From contig CAVYWJ010000004.1 of assembly GCA_963772315.1 (NCBI GenBank), forward strand, positions 310,001-374,000: DNA of 64,000 bases, written 5' to 3'. Source of the stretch: Haliangium sp963772315. GTDB taxonomy: Bacteria; Myxococcota_A; Polyangia; Haliangiales; Haliangiaceae. Below, in pieces: positions 43,376-52,823 of the stretch; the stretch's first letter is position 1; every line of letters starts with the position of its first letter. The notes beneath the pieces were generated by a model. That model was not told where the DNA came from. It did no database searches and was given only the letters and a program-made list of their open reading frames with translations. The translations under genes and the position numbers were made by a program.

Positions 43376-46333
43376 CCGCCGTCGCATCATCACCGGAACA
43401 GGCCCCGCCCGAGCCCGAGCACGCTCAGCCCGAGGCGCAAATCGAGGCGCAAACCGAGGCTCAAATCGACCTCCTGGACCCCGAAGGCTGGCGTCGGCGG
43501 CTGGCCGTGGCCGAGATCGCGGACACGGACGCGGGCCGGTATGCGCTGCGCTCTGCGCTGTGCTTCGATCCCGACGCCGGCGTGCGCGCGGCCGCGGCCA
43601 CGCGCCTGGCCACGCTGGGCGCGCCGGCTGCGTGGCTGCGCGAAGCCATGGGCGATCCGCTGCCGCTGGTGCGCGAGGCGGTCGTTCGCGGCCTGGGCCG
43701 GCTGGGCGATGCCGAGGCCGCGCCGCTGCTCGGGCGCATGTGCAAGACCGAGCCGGTGTGGTGGGTGCGTCGTGCGGCCGTGCTGGCGCTGGCTGCGGTG
43801 AGCGGCCGCGCGGCCGTGCCCGTGCTGCGCGAGGTCTTCGACGATCCGTTCTGGCGCGTGCGCTACGCGGCCGTGCAAGCCCTGGCCGCGCTCGGCGACG
43901 AGCATGACGAGGTGCGTGCAGCGCTGGCCGCGGCTCCTGCGCACGCGCCGGCCGAGGCGGCCGCGATCGAGTATCTGCGCCGGCACTGGCACGAGGCAGC
44001 GCGTACCCCCGTGCCTGCCGAGGCGCCCGCCGTGCGTACGGCCGTGGGCACCGATCGTCCGGGCCTCTGGGACGATGATCCCGCGGTCATGACCGCGCGG
44101 CTCGAAGATCCTCGCACCCGGGTCTCGCCCGCGGTGCTGGTCGAGCTCCTGGCCGATTCGCACGAGCCGCTGCGCGACCTGGCCGTGCAGCGGCTGCGCG
44201 AGCACGGTGACCTGCGCGCCTTCGCGGCGGCCGCGATCTGGCTCGACGAGCCGCGCATCCCGTACGCTGCCGAGACCGCGCGTGCCCTGCTCGATCGACT
44301 CGGCGAGGCCGCGCGCGAGCTGGTGCAGCAGGTGCTGGAGCCACGTGACGCAGCGGATCGCGAGGCCCACGGGCCGGGCGCGGTCGCGTGGGCGCTGGGC
44401 TGGATCGGCGCCACGCGCTGCGAGGAGCTGCGCCCGGCCGTAGCTGCGCACCTGGCGTCAGCCGATGCGCAGGTGCGCGCCGTGGCCGTGGCTGCGCTGG
44501 CCGCGCTCGGCCTGCAGCATCGCGACCGCGAGGTCCTGGCCCGGCTGGTGGCCGACCCGGATGCAGACGTGCGTCTGGTCGCTGCGTCGGCGCTGGCAAC
44601 GCAGGAGCATGCGCTGCGCGAGCTCCTCGATGCCGTGCCGTACGCGGCGCAGCCTGCGCCCGTGCGCCGGGTGCTGGCCGCGACCGCGGCCGATGATGCA
44701 GCCCGCGACACTCTGACCGAGGCCGGTCGCGCGCAGCTCGCGGCAGCGCTGGACGATCCAGATGTCCATGCGCGCGCGCACGCCCTGGCCGCGCTCGACC
44801 GGCTGGGCGAGCTGTCAGCGGCCGAGCGCGAGCGCGCCCGGCGCGGTCCGGATCCGTGGATCCGCATGGCCGCGTTCGACCTCGGCGCAGCCCTGGCTGC
44901 GCTCGCCGGCGATCCCGCGGTCGAGGTGCGCCGCGCGGCGCTGGCATGGCTGGTGCGCCATCGCCGCGTGCTCGCTCCGGCCGAGCGCTCGCATGCCGCG
45001 CGTCTCGCGGCAGCCTCGCCGGATGCGTGGCAGCGCACGCGCGCAGTCGCGCTGCTCGAGCTCGGACGAGAGGACGACATCGACCTGTCCGCGCTCCTGC
45101 GCCTGTCGCACGATCGCCAGCCCATGGTGCGCGCCGCCGCGCGTGACGCGCTCGAGGCCTGGCCCGATCTGCCGGCGCGCATCGAAGCCCTGCTCGATGC
45201 ACCCGAGACTGGTACCGAGGTCGAGCTGCGCAAGGCCGGGTACACCTGGCTCCTGCGCGGCTTCGATGCTGCAGCGGCCCAGCGCCTGGCCCAGGCGCTC
45301 GCCGGTGCGCGCGAGCCCGAGGAGGTCGCTGCGCATCTCCGCGCCATCAGCGCGGCGTTCCCGGCCGAGGTCATGAGCGCCCTCGCGATCGAGCGACCCG
45401 TGCACACGCCGCGGCCGTCCCGCGCAGCGCGCGCGCCCTCGCCGCGCCCGGCCGTGACGCGGCGGCCTCTGGGACGCACCGGCATGACGATCGCGCCGCT
45501 GGCGATCTCGGGCGTGAACGGTCTGTCCCCGGCAGCGCTGCGCCAGGCGCACGAGGCCGGCGTGGACCTCTTCTTCTGGGAGCCGCAACACGCCGAGCTG
45601 CACGCGCTTCCTGCGCGAGTCGCCGCGGCGCCGGCACGAGCTCTCGATCGCGGCCGGCACCTACCACGCCAGCCCCGCGGCCATCGCTGCCGACGTTGAC
45701 ACCGCCCTGCGCCGGCTGCGCACCGACCACCTGGACGTATTCCTGCTGTTCTGGGTGCGCTCGCGCGCGCGCCTCTCCGACGACGCGCTCGCCTGCCTGG
45801 AGCGGCTCAAGGCCGCGGGCAAGATCCGCGCGGCCGGGTTCTCGACCCACCACCGCGACATCGCCTGCGAGGCCATCGCCACGCAGCCCTGGGACGTGAT
45901 CATGACGCGTCACAGCGCGGCCCATCCCGGCGCCGAGGAGGCGTTCTTGCCCCAGGCAGCTGCGCGCGGGGTCGGGGTCCTGACCTTCAGCGCGCTGTGC
46001 TACGGCCGCCTGCTGGAGGCGTCGCCGGATCGCCCGGCGCCCAGCGCCGCCGATTGCTATCGCTACAGCCTGAGCCAGCCCGGGGTCACTGCCTGCATCT
46101 CGGCGCCGCAGCGCTACCGCGAGCTGGTCGAGAACCTCACGATCCTGGCCGCACCCGTGCTCGAGCCCGCGGCCCTGGCCGAGCTGCGCGCGCATGGCAG
46201 CTGGGTGCACGCCCGGAGTCGCGACTTCAACGAGCTCGTGCGCCGCTTCCCGGTCGCGCTGCCCGCGTCCGGGGCCGAGCGACTGCAGGCGCTGCTCGAC
46301 CACACCGAGCGCGAGCCGCGACCGCTCTCGTGA
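43372..46333 (+). CDS. HEAT-repeat protein fused to aldo/keto reductase (one frameshift)
   Basis: About 986 residues in two frames that join near 45600; one extra base there explains the shift. Residues 30-690 are some 15 HEAT-type helix pairs ('DPDAGVRAAAATRLATLGAP', 'WVRRAAVLALAAVSGRAAVP', 'DPDADVRLVAASALATQEHA'). The end is an aldo/keto reductase-like domain that begins 'RRPLGRTGMTIAPLAISGVN' and continues after the shift with 'TYHASPAAIAADVDTALRRL', 'HLDVFLLFWV' and 'IRAAGFSTHHRDIACEAIAT'. The usual catalytic Tyr position reads Phe-Trp-Glu-Pro, so oxidoreductase activity is uncertain. A HEAT scaffold joined to an AKR fold is unusual. The preceding small gene is translationally coupled. 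Confidence 0.82.
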
Positions 46334-46394
46334 TACGCCGCGAGAGCGTGCGGGATCGTGTTCCGCCGGCCGCGCTGCGTGTTACCATCGCCCT

Positions 46395-46549
46395 GCTCCC
46401 GGATCCGCGCGCGAAGCTAGCGTTCTGTCCGCGATGTTACGTCGCGGCCGATGATGACCACCACTGAATCACGAACGCGGCGACGCATGCCTTGCGGCTG
46501 CCCATGCGTCAGCTGCTCTGAGCGAAAGTAGCGGCGCGGATCCGGAAGC
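46395..46549 (+). ncRNA. Retron msr-msd RNA, copy 1
   Basis: The a1/a2 inverted repeat pairs 46395-46410 with 46534-46549 in 15 of 16 positions, core CCGGATCCGCGC / GCGCGGATCCGG. Inside a1 lies AAGCTAGCG (46414-46422), with the AGC context expected around the branching G. A short msr hairpin CCGCGA-loop-TCGCGG spans 46429-46447. The msd arm is an 8-bp perfect stem, GACGCATG / CATGCGTC (46482-46489, 46503-46510). The stretch GCGAAAGTAGC precedes a2. The order a1-msr-msd-a2 followed by a reverse transcriptase gene is the standard retron arrangement. A related second copy follows. Confidence 0.85.
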
Positions 46550-46643
46550 GCTTTTCATGGCTGGCTGGCGCTCCTGTGGCGGCCAGCGCGCGCGGCCTGA
46601 CGCGCCGGCTTGCGCCCCCGGGCCGATTTTGCGACCATCGATG

Positions 46644-46801
46644 TGCTCCCGCGGCGCGCAAGAAGCTAGCGTTCCGCCCGCGATGTCACGTCGTGGCCGA
46701 TCATGACCTCCACTGAAGCACGAAAAAGCGCGAAGTCCGCGATGCGGCTGCCACAACTTCGCGTTTCTCTGCGAAGAAAGTAGCCGGCGCGCCCGGGAGC
46801 A
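46644..46801 (+). ncRNA. Retron msr-msd RNA, copy 2
   Basis: Same layout as copy 1, 249 bases further on. a1 at 46644-46659 (TGCTCCCGCGGCGCGC) pairs with a2 at 46787-46801 (GCGCGCCCGGGAGCA) with one bulge. AAGCTAGCG is kept. The msr hairpin is CCGCGA / TCGTGG (46678-46696), a G-U pair replacing G-C. The msd stem is CGCGAAGT / ACTTCGCG (46729-46736, 46756-46763), different in sequence from copy 1 but equally paired. The loop motif GCGGCTGCC and the tail AAAGTAGC are conserved. Preserved pairing with changed bases shows the RNA structure has been under selection in both copies. Confidence 0.85.
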
Positions 46802-46865
46802 CTCTTTCGCCGTCCGGTTCTCGACCCGCCGTTCGCCATCCATCTCGCTGCAACACCCGACACCC

Positions 46866-48345
46866 ATGGATCTCGCCGAGCTCATCCTGGCCCTCGAACC
46901 GCTCGTCGCCGGCGTGCGGGCCAGCGACGCTGACGATCTCGGGCCCGCCTGGGACGGCGTCGCCGACCTGCTCGACGAGCACCAGCTCCTGGCCGAGTAC
47001 GAGGTGGCCCGCTTCTACGTGTACGACGCGATCAGCGGCCGCATGCGCGCGCTCCTGGCCAGCCCGGATCCGCGCCAGCGCTTCCGCGCCGTACAGGCGG
47101 TCAGGCTCACGTATCCGCGCTCGGCCGCGGCCCAGGCCCTGCGACCGCTGGTCAAGGATCCCGATCCCAAGACCCGCGGCCAGGCGCGCCATGCAGTGCG
47201 CCAGCTCGGTCTCGACGACGTGGCCTTGCCCGACACCCGCCGGCGCATCCCGCCCTGGGTGCGCGCCATCCGGCCGACCACGCCCGGCGCCTGGAATCCC
47301 ACGGGCTGGAGCTTTGGCACCAGCGGCAGCACACGCAAGTCCGCGCAGCCCAAGCTGCGCCGCCGCCACCGCCTGCCCGATCTCGACAGCGCCGACGATA
47401 TCGCCCGCCTGGTCGGTCTCGGCGGCGCCGGCGAGCTGCAGGCGCTGATGCGGCCAGGCGTGGCCGCGGGCGCGCCCTACGTCGAGTTCGCCGTGCCCAA
47501 GTCCGACGGCAGCGAGCGCCGCATTGCTGCGCCGCGCGCCCGGCTCAAGAAGGTCCAGCGCATCCTGCTCGAGCAGATCCTGGCCCGGCTGCCGGTGCAC
47601 GACGCCTGCCAGGGCTTCGTGCCCGGCCGCTCGATCGTCAGCAACGCGGCCCCGCACCGGGGCGCGGCCGTGCTGCTCAAGATGGATCTGCGCGACTTCT
47701 TCCCCACGGTGCACTACCGGCGCGCAAAGGGCCTGTTCCAGCGCATCGGCTACGGCGAGGAAGTCGCCACGATCCTGGCCGGTCTGGTCACGCACCGGCC
47801 CGTGCTCGCGGACGGCCGCGTCGGCTGGCCCGGCGTCTTGCCCCAGGGCGCGCCCACCTCGCCGGCCCTGGCCAACCTGGTGTGCTGGCGCCTCGACGCG
47901 CGCCTGGCCGGTCTGGCGCGCAAGGCCGGGGCCGCGTACACCCGCTACGCCGACGACCTCACGTTCTCGTTCGCCCAGCAGCCGGGTGTGGATCTCGGAC
48001 GCTTTGCCTGGTGGGTGGATCAGAATCTGCGGCCAGGAGGGCTTCGTCGAGAACACGCGCAAGCGCCGCGTCCTGCGCAAGGGCAACCAGCAGCGTGTGA
48101 CCGGCGTGGTCGTCAACGAGCAGCTGTCGGTCCCGCGTGCGGCGCGCCGGCGCTTCCGCGCGATCCTGGAGAACTGCCGCCGTCACGGCGTGGCCTCGCA
48201 GGCGCGCGGTCGCGAGGGCTTTGGCGATTACCTGCGCGGGTTCGCGGCCTACGTGCAGATGGTGCAGCCCGCGCTGGGCGCGCGCCTGGTGCGCGAGGTC
48301 GAGGAGATCCTCGCCGCCGATCCCGGAGCCTCGAGCACGCCATGA
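46866..48345 (+). CDS. ret: Retron reverse transcriptase, Mx162-like (one frameshift)
   Basis: About 492 residues. An N-terminal extension of about 170 residues contains HEAT-like helices ('DPRQRFRAVQAVRLTYP'), as in myxobacterial retron enzymes. The polymerase core has 'YVEFAVPKSDGSERRI', the retron-specific Asn-Ala-x-x-His motif in 'VSNAAPHRGAAVLLKMDLRD' (about residue 260), 'GVLPQGAPTSPALANL', and the catalytic 'YTRYADDLTFSF' (about residue 360). The thumb, with Val-Thr-Gly in 'QQRVTGVVVNEQL', is in another frame after one extra A near 48023 (CAGAATC for CAGATC). No slippery sequence is seen there, so a sequencing indel or a recent mutation is likelier than programmed shifting. It makes the branched msDNA from the upstream RNAs. 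Confidence 0.9.
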
Positions 48346-48351
48346 GCGACG

Positions 48352-49249
48352 ATGTCAAAGCCGAGCCTCCTCGCGCGCGTGATCGCGGCCCCGGACGACG
48401 ACGAGCCGCGCCTGGCCTATGCCCGGTGGCTCACCGAGCAGGGCGATCCGCGCGGCGAGCTCATCACCACGCAGGTCCGGCTGGCCAGCGAGCGGCCCAA
48501 CCCGCAGCGGCGCAAGCAGCTGGAGGCGCGCGCGGAAGAGCTCGGCCAGGCGCTGCGCAAGACCCTGGCCGCCGAGGTGAAGCAGGTCGCGGATCACTGG
48601 GAGATCCGGCGTGGCTTCGTCGACGAGATCCGCGCTGATGCGGCCAAGCTCATCAAGCACTGGGAGCCGCTGTTCGCGAGCGTGCCGATCCGTCGAGTCA
48701 CGCTGTGGAGCGTCAAGGCCGCGCACGTGAAGGAGCTGGTGGCATCGGGCATCCTGGGTCGCCTGGTCAACCTGAGCCTGCACGGCAAGCTCGGCGCGAA
48801 GGGCGTGCGCACGCTGGCCGAGGCGCCAGCGCTGGCCTCGATCCGCAAGCTCAACCTGGCCGGCTGCGGCCTCGGCGACGAGGGCGTCACGACGCTGGTC
48901 GCGTCGCCGCACCTGGCCTGCACGCAGCTCACGCTGCGCGAGAACGGGATCTCGGACGAGGGCGCGCAGGCGCTGGCCGACGCGCAGGCGCTGGCCGGTT
49001 GCCGGGCCCTGTTCCTGGCCCGCAACGAGCTCGGCGACGACGGCGTGCGCGCCCTGGCCGGCTCGCCGCACCTCGCCAACCTCGAGCAGCTCGGGCTCGG
49101 TGGCAACGAGGGCATCGGCGAGGAAGGCATCGAGGCCCTGCTCGCGCCCGGGATCTTCCCGCGCATGCGCCGCCTGGAAGCTCGAGATGCTCGAGATCGA
49201 TGACACCGACGCCCTGCGCGAGCGCTGGGGCAAGCACGTGCGCTTCTGA
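48352..49249 (+). CDS. TIGR02996 leucine-rich repeat protein (3' frameshift)
   Basis: About 298 residues. It opens with the TIGR02996 motif 'VIAAPDDDEPRLAYARWLTE' and 'GDPRGELITTQV', a domain found with LRR or WD repeats in myxobacteria and planctomycetes. Leucine-rich repeats of about 24-28 residues follow ('LVNLSLHGKLGAKGVRTLAE', 'IRKLNLAGCGLGDEGVTTLV', 'CTQLTLRENGISDEGAQALA'). One extra G near 49176 shifts the frame. In the corrected frame it ends 'KLEMLEIDDTDALRERWGKH' plus three residues at 49249. It starts seven bases after the retron polymerase stop and could belong to the same transcript; whether it is part of the retron system is not known. Confidence 0.82.
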
Positions 49250-49369
49250 GCGCGCGCGCGACGTGGCTACCGAGCGTCGCTGGCCAGGGTTCGGTGCTAG
49301 CTTTGGGAGAGGCGTCATGCCCGCGTGTCGTGAAGGCATCGCAGACGATGGCGCCAGGAGGCAGCATCG

Positions 49370-50257
49370 ATGTCCGGGCACCCGACTCATACGCAGCAAG
49401 CGAGCCCGTCGCAGCGAGCACAGGGCGGCGGCTCCGCAGCAGCAGGACGTTACAGCGAGGACCAGATCCAGGCGCTGGTGGATGAAGTGCTGGCCGAGGG
49501 GTTCTGCATCCTCGAGCACCACTTCCCGGCAGAGAAGCTGCAAACGTTCGGACAGGCGTTCGACGTGGTCCTGCACGAGCGCATCGCGAACGGGACCGCG
49601 TCCGGACGCGGTCCCAACCGGTATTACATCTCGCTTCCGTTCGTGATGCCGTTTGCGGATCCCGAGATCTACGAAGATCCGGACCTCCTGGCCGTCATCG
49701 AGCGCCTGGGCGGCAATGATGTAGTGATGCCCGAGCTGGCCAGCGATACGCCGCTGAGAGACTCGGACTACCAGGTGATCCACCGCGATATCAGCCAGCT
49801 GTCCGCCGACCGTCCCGATGGCGATCCGGCGCAGCCCTTCCAGTTCGCGATCAACTTTCCCCTGGTCGAGATCACACTCGAGAATGGCCCCTTCGAGATC
49901 GCGCGACGCACGCATCAGATGTCGGACGCCGAGTGCCGGGAACGTATCGAGTCGGGCGAGATCGAGGCCCGCCTGGAGCAGCTGCTGATGGAGCTCGGCG
50001 ACGTGATGGTCCGCGACGTGCGGGCCCTGCATCGCGGCACGCCCAACCGCACGGACGTGCCCCGGCCCATGATCGTGGTTGGCTACAACAGCAGCTGGCA
50101 CCGGCGCCCGCAGCTGCGCATCTTCATCCCGCGCGACGCCCATGCCACCCTGTCGGAGCGCGGCCGGCAGCTCCTGCGGCTCAACCCCGTGGTGGATTCG
50201 CTGGCCGACGCCAGCAACGAAGAAGCCTACTCGAACCTGTACTTCCTGGAGAAGTGA
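49370..50257 (+). CDS. Phytanoyl-CoA dioxygenase-like protein
   Basis: 295 residues, ATG at 49370 after GGAGGCAGC. It belongs to the PhyH branch of Fe(II)/2-oxoglutarate-dependent oxygenases. The first two iron ligands are in 'YQVIHRDISQLSA' (His-x-Asp), the distal His in 'RDVRALHRGTPNRT', and the 2-oxoglutarate-binding Arg downstream in 'NRTDVPRPMIVVGY'. 'FQFAINFPLVEITLENGPFE' forms the core strands. These enzymes hydroxylate small molecules, often in natural product pathways; the substrate cannot be told. It is monocistronic and convergent with the next gene. Confidence 0.9.
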   Translation: MSGHPTHTQQASPSQRAQGGGSAAAGRYSEDQIQALVDEVLAEGFCILEHHFPAEKLQTFGQAFDVVLHERIANGTASGRGPNRYYISLPFVMPFADPEIYEDPDLLAVIERLGGNDVVMPELASDTPLRDSDYQVIHRDISQLSADRPDGDPAQPFQFAINFPLVEITLENGPFEIARRTHQMSDAECRERIESGEIEARLEQLLMELGDVMVRDVRALHRGTPNRTDVPRPMIVVGYNSSWHRRPQLRIFIPRDAHATLSERGRQLLRLNPVVDSLADASNEEAYSNLYFLEK

Positions 50258-50352
50258 GGCAGCCGCGCCGGTCGCATTCACCGCCGCGATGACGGCGTCG
50301 GTGCGGGTGTCATGGTCGGTCTCGCCGGCGCCAGGGTCGGGAAGCAACTTCG

Positions 50353-52371
50353 TCAGAACACCGAGAGCGCTCGCTGATGGCGCGGCTGCTGCACGGGCGG
50401 GTCGAGGAGGCTGTCGATGCGGCTGGCGTATGCATGCAGCGTCGACTTCGCCTCCTTGGAGATGCGATCGGTCGTGAACATCTTGCGGGCCCCCTCGCGC
50501 AGCCCGCTCGAGATGCGCGACATGACCTCGCGTACTTCGGTCTCGGAGGTCGTATACCTGAGGATCGAGTCGGGCGCCTGGATCTTCTCGAGCCTGGTCC
50601 AGAACTTGTTGATCGCGGCGATCGTGTCGGACGACAGATACCGCTTGAGCGTCTTGCCGCCCACGTCCCGGTGCAGGTTGGAGAAGATGATGCCGGCCTT
50701 GGCGACGAACGCGTTGGAGACGGACGGCCGCGCCACGTGGGCGCTGCCCCACTGGCGCAGCAGCGTGATCTCGTCGACTACCTCGTCCCAGGCGTTGCCG
50801 GTGGACACCAGGATGTCGTCCCGGTGCCGGTACGCGACCCGCGACTCGGGCAGCCCGGTGATGTCCATGCCGATGAGCTTGCAGTCGCCGTGGAGGGCGA
50901 ACAGAGAGTCGGTGATGGTGGAGATCGCGTAGTACAGGCTGTACGCGTTGGGGAAGAACGACAGATCGCCCCACTGGGTCTGGTGCCGCTGGATCGCGTC
51001 CCGGTCCACCGTGATGAACACGTACTTGATCGTCTGTCCGAGATAGGCGGAGAGGTTCTTCCAGAACTCGGTGAAGATCGCCCCGAGATCGAGCTGGTCG
51101 ATCCCGGGGAAGCCAGCCACCTGCGGCATACCGGTCACGTTGTTGCCTCCGTGGGCGAGGCCGGCCAGAGATGCCTCCTTGGGCTTCCCCACGACCGAGT
51201 TCCAGCGCGCCTTCAGCTTGGCGATGACACCGCCGACGTACCAGAGCTTCTCCTCGGCGGTCATCCCCGCGATCGTATCGGTGCCCGTGTAGTGCTTGTC
51301 CTTGGTCTTGGCCCGCGCCGCGCTGATCGCGAGCTCGGTGCTGACGTTGTTCTTGCGGACGATGAGCACGTTCGGCCAGTTGTAGTCCTTGTTCAGGCCT
51401 TCGGTCTTGCCGGCGAACGCGTTGCCGAACGACATGTAGAGGCCGTTCTTCACGCTGGCCAGCGCCGGCCCGCCCCACCCGTCGCTGGCGAGGATGGACG
51501 AGGCCCCGGTGGCGCCGATGTCCTTGTGCTGATCGAAGTTGAGGATCGCGACCGGAGCGTCGTCCCCGCTCTTCATGACCGAGCGGATGGCGTAGGTCGC
51601 CCACAGATATCCGGAGGTGTGGAAGCTGTTGCAATCGCTGACCGAGAACATCGGGAAGCCGAGATCCGCCTCGCGCATCTTGCCGACGAACGCGTCCATG
51701 TCCGCCTTCATCACGCGCGACGAGGAGTTCGTGACCGTGGCCTTGCCGTCCACCTGGATCGCGCTCCATTCGTCGGGGACGAGCTCGGTCGCGTTGATCA
51801 CGTGGTACTCGTCCTTGCCTCGCACCGTCCGCTTGAGGAACTTCGCATCCTGCTTGATTCCCATGTAATCGAACTTGCCGGCCTCCGCGATGCTCGCTGT
51901 CCGCGCGAATTTCCCGATCAGCGTGTCCTTCGCGAGCTTCCCGGCGATCTGCTCGGCGCCGTCGCTGGAGCGGATGCGGATGATGCCGGGCGCGTAGAAG
52001 TGAAACGGCGTGGTCCCATGCGCGAGGACGTTCTTGCCCTGATACATCAGGTAGCACCAGGGCTGATCCTCGAAGACCGCCTCCAGCCGCTCGTGGATGC
52101 ATTTCAGGTAGTCGCGGTAGCAGTAGTCACTGAGGACCAGGTTGAGGGCGTTCCTGTACTCCATGGCGTCGCTGGTCGCCATCGCTTCTTCGACCGCCGC
52201 GTCCAGCGCCAGCGCGCGCGCTTCCTGGTTCTCGTAGTCCGAGAGCGGGTAGCTCGGGGCTAGCTTCGTGGTGATCTCGTCACGCACCTTCGCCGTGAAC
52301 ATGTCGCTCTGGGGCAGATCCTCTTCGTGCAGGATGCTCCCGCTGAAGAACATGATGTTCGTGAACTTCAT
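50353..52371 (-). CDS. Large protein with arginase-like motifs, function unknown
   Basis: 672 residues, ATG at 52371 after GGAAGG. There is no signal peptide or membrane helix. Residues about 260-560 contain two ureohydrolase-like motifs: 'VAILNFDQHKDIG' (compare Asp-Ala-His-x-Asp) and 'KYVFITVDRDAI' (compare Ser-x-Asp-x-Asp). They lie in a segment with 'HTSGYLWATYAIRSVMKSGD' before and 'GDCKLIGMDITGLPESRVAY' after. That order and spacing suggest an arginase/deacetylase or UPF0489 fold with an altered metal site. The first 200 residues and the last 100 are unassigned; the former contain several Cys, Tyr and Asp pairs ('SDYCYRDYLKCIHERL'). A 40-residue ORF precedes it. Confidence 0.7.
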   Translation of the reverse strand: MKFTNIMFFSGSILHEEDLPQSDMFTAKVRDEITTKLAPSYPLSDYENQEARALALDAAVEEAMATSDAMEYRNALNLVLSDYCYRDYLKCIHERLEAVFEDQPWCYLMYQGKNVLAHGTTPFHFYAPGIIRIRSSDGAEQIAGKLAKDTLIGKFARTASIAEAGKFDYMGIKQDAKFLKRTVRGKDEYHVINATELVPDEWSAIQVDGKATVTNSSSRVMKADMDAFVGKMREADLGFPMFSVSDCNSFHTSGYLWATYAIRSVMKSGDDAPVAILNFDQHKDIGATGASSILASDGWGGPALASVKNGLYMSFGNAFAGKTEGLNKDYNWPNVLIVRKNNVSTELAISAARAKTKDKHYTGTDTIAGMTAEEKLWYVGGVIAKLKARWNSVVGKPKEASLAGLAHGGNNVTGMPQVAGFPGIDQLDLGAIFTEFWKNLSAYLGQTIKYVFITVDRDAIQRHQTQWGDLSFFPNAYSLYYAISTITDSLFALHGDCKLIGMDITGLPESRVAYRHRDDILVSTGNAWDEVVDEITLLRQWGSAHVARPSVSNAFVAKAGIIFSNLHRDVGGKTLKRYLSSDTIAAINKFWTRLEKIQAPDSILRYTTSETEVREVMSRISSGLREGARKMFTTDRISKEAKSTLHAYASRIDSLLDPPVQQPRHQRALSVF

Positions 52372-52411
52372 CGTAACTGGCCTTCCCGGCGATTCCGGTG
52401 GTGGGTTGTGC

Positions 52412-52534
52412 TCAGATCTGCCTGTACTCGACGACCTCGTGCTCCTTCAGGTTGGCGCCGAGCATCGCGGTGTACAGGAACGTCAAGGCGCTCGTACCTG
52501 CGCCGCCGACGAGTCGTTTGACGTCGTTGAACAT
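52412..52534 (-). CDS. 40-residue ORF preceding the arginase-like gene
   Basis: ATG at 52534, with GGAGG seven bases upstream, and TGA at 52414-52412. The product begins 'MFNDVKRLVGGAGTSALTF' and ends 'KEHEVVEYRQI'. The middle is hydrophobic enough for one short membrane or amphipathic helix. Spacing to the 672-residue gene is 40 bases on the same strand, so one transcript is likely. The good ribosome site and lack of overlap with another gene argue that it is real; the small size leaves doubt. It could be a leader peptide, an RiPP-like precursor or a small partner protein. Confidence 0.55.
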   Translation of the reverse strand: MFNDVKRLVGGAGTSALTFLYTAMLGANLKEHEVVEYRQI

Positions 52535-52640
52535 GGTTGGCCTCCGTTGCCCGTGGACAAAGCAAGAGCCGGACCGCGCCCCGGACTCGCACGTGCATGC
52601 AACGATCGTGAGGGAGCTAACAAGGAGCCAGCGAACCCAG

Positions 52641-52716
52641 CGCCGGCACGCTCTGCATCGGGACGAATGTGGGCCTCGGCAGTGCCGGCACGCTCTGGCA
52701 CAGTGCCGGCACTGTG
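52641..52716. promoter_or_regulatory. Cluster of GTGCCGGCAC palindromes
   Basis: Three copies of (G/T)GCCGGCAC lie at about 52643, 52682 and 52704, two followed by GCTCTG. The last is inside a perfect 18-base palindrome, CACAGTGCCGGCACTGTG (52699-52716). They lie 100-180 bases upstream of the 40-residue ORF and its downstream gene, a likely operator region. Otherwise 52535-52823 shows no gene. Confidence 0.6.
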
Positions 52717-52823
52717 TCAGCGTTTCATGTCCTGGCGTGCCGCGGCTTTCTCGTCGCGCCCGTCAGGGAGCACGGCGCGCCGGCGTGCCGGACACATGGC
52801 CGGTCATGGCGCGGCGGGGTGAG

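Noticed and set aside
46866..48345. Programmed frameshift in the retron polymerase
   Set aside because: No slippery heptamer or following pseudoknot is visible at the CAGAATC site, and similar one-base shifts occur in many unrelated genes of the window.
48929..52102. 1057-residue minus-strand open frame
   Set aside because: It overlaps the PhyH and arginase-like genes in other frames, and the reading is low-complexity Arg-rich without any domain.
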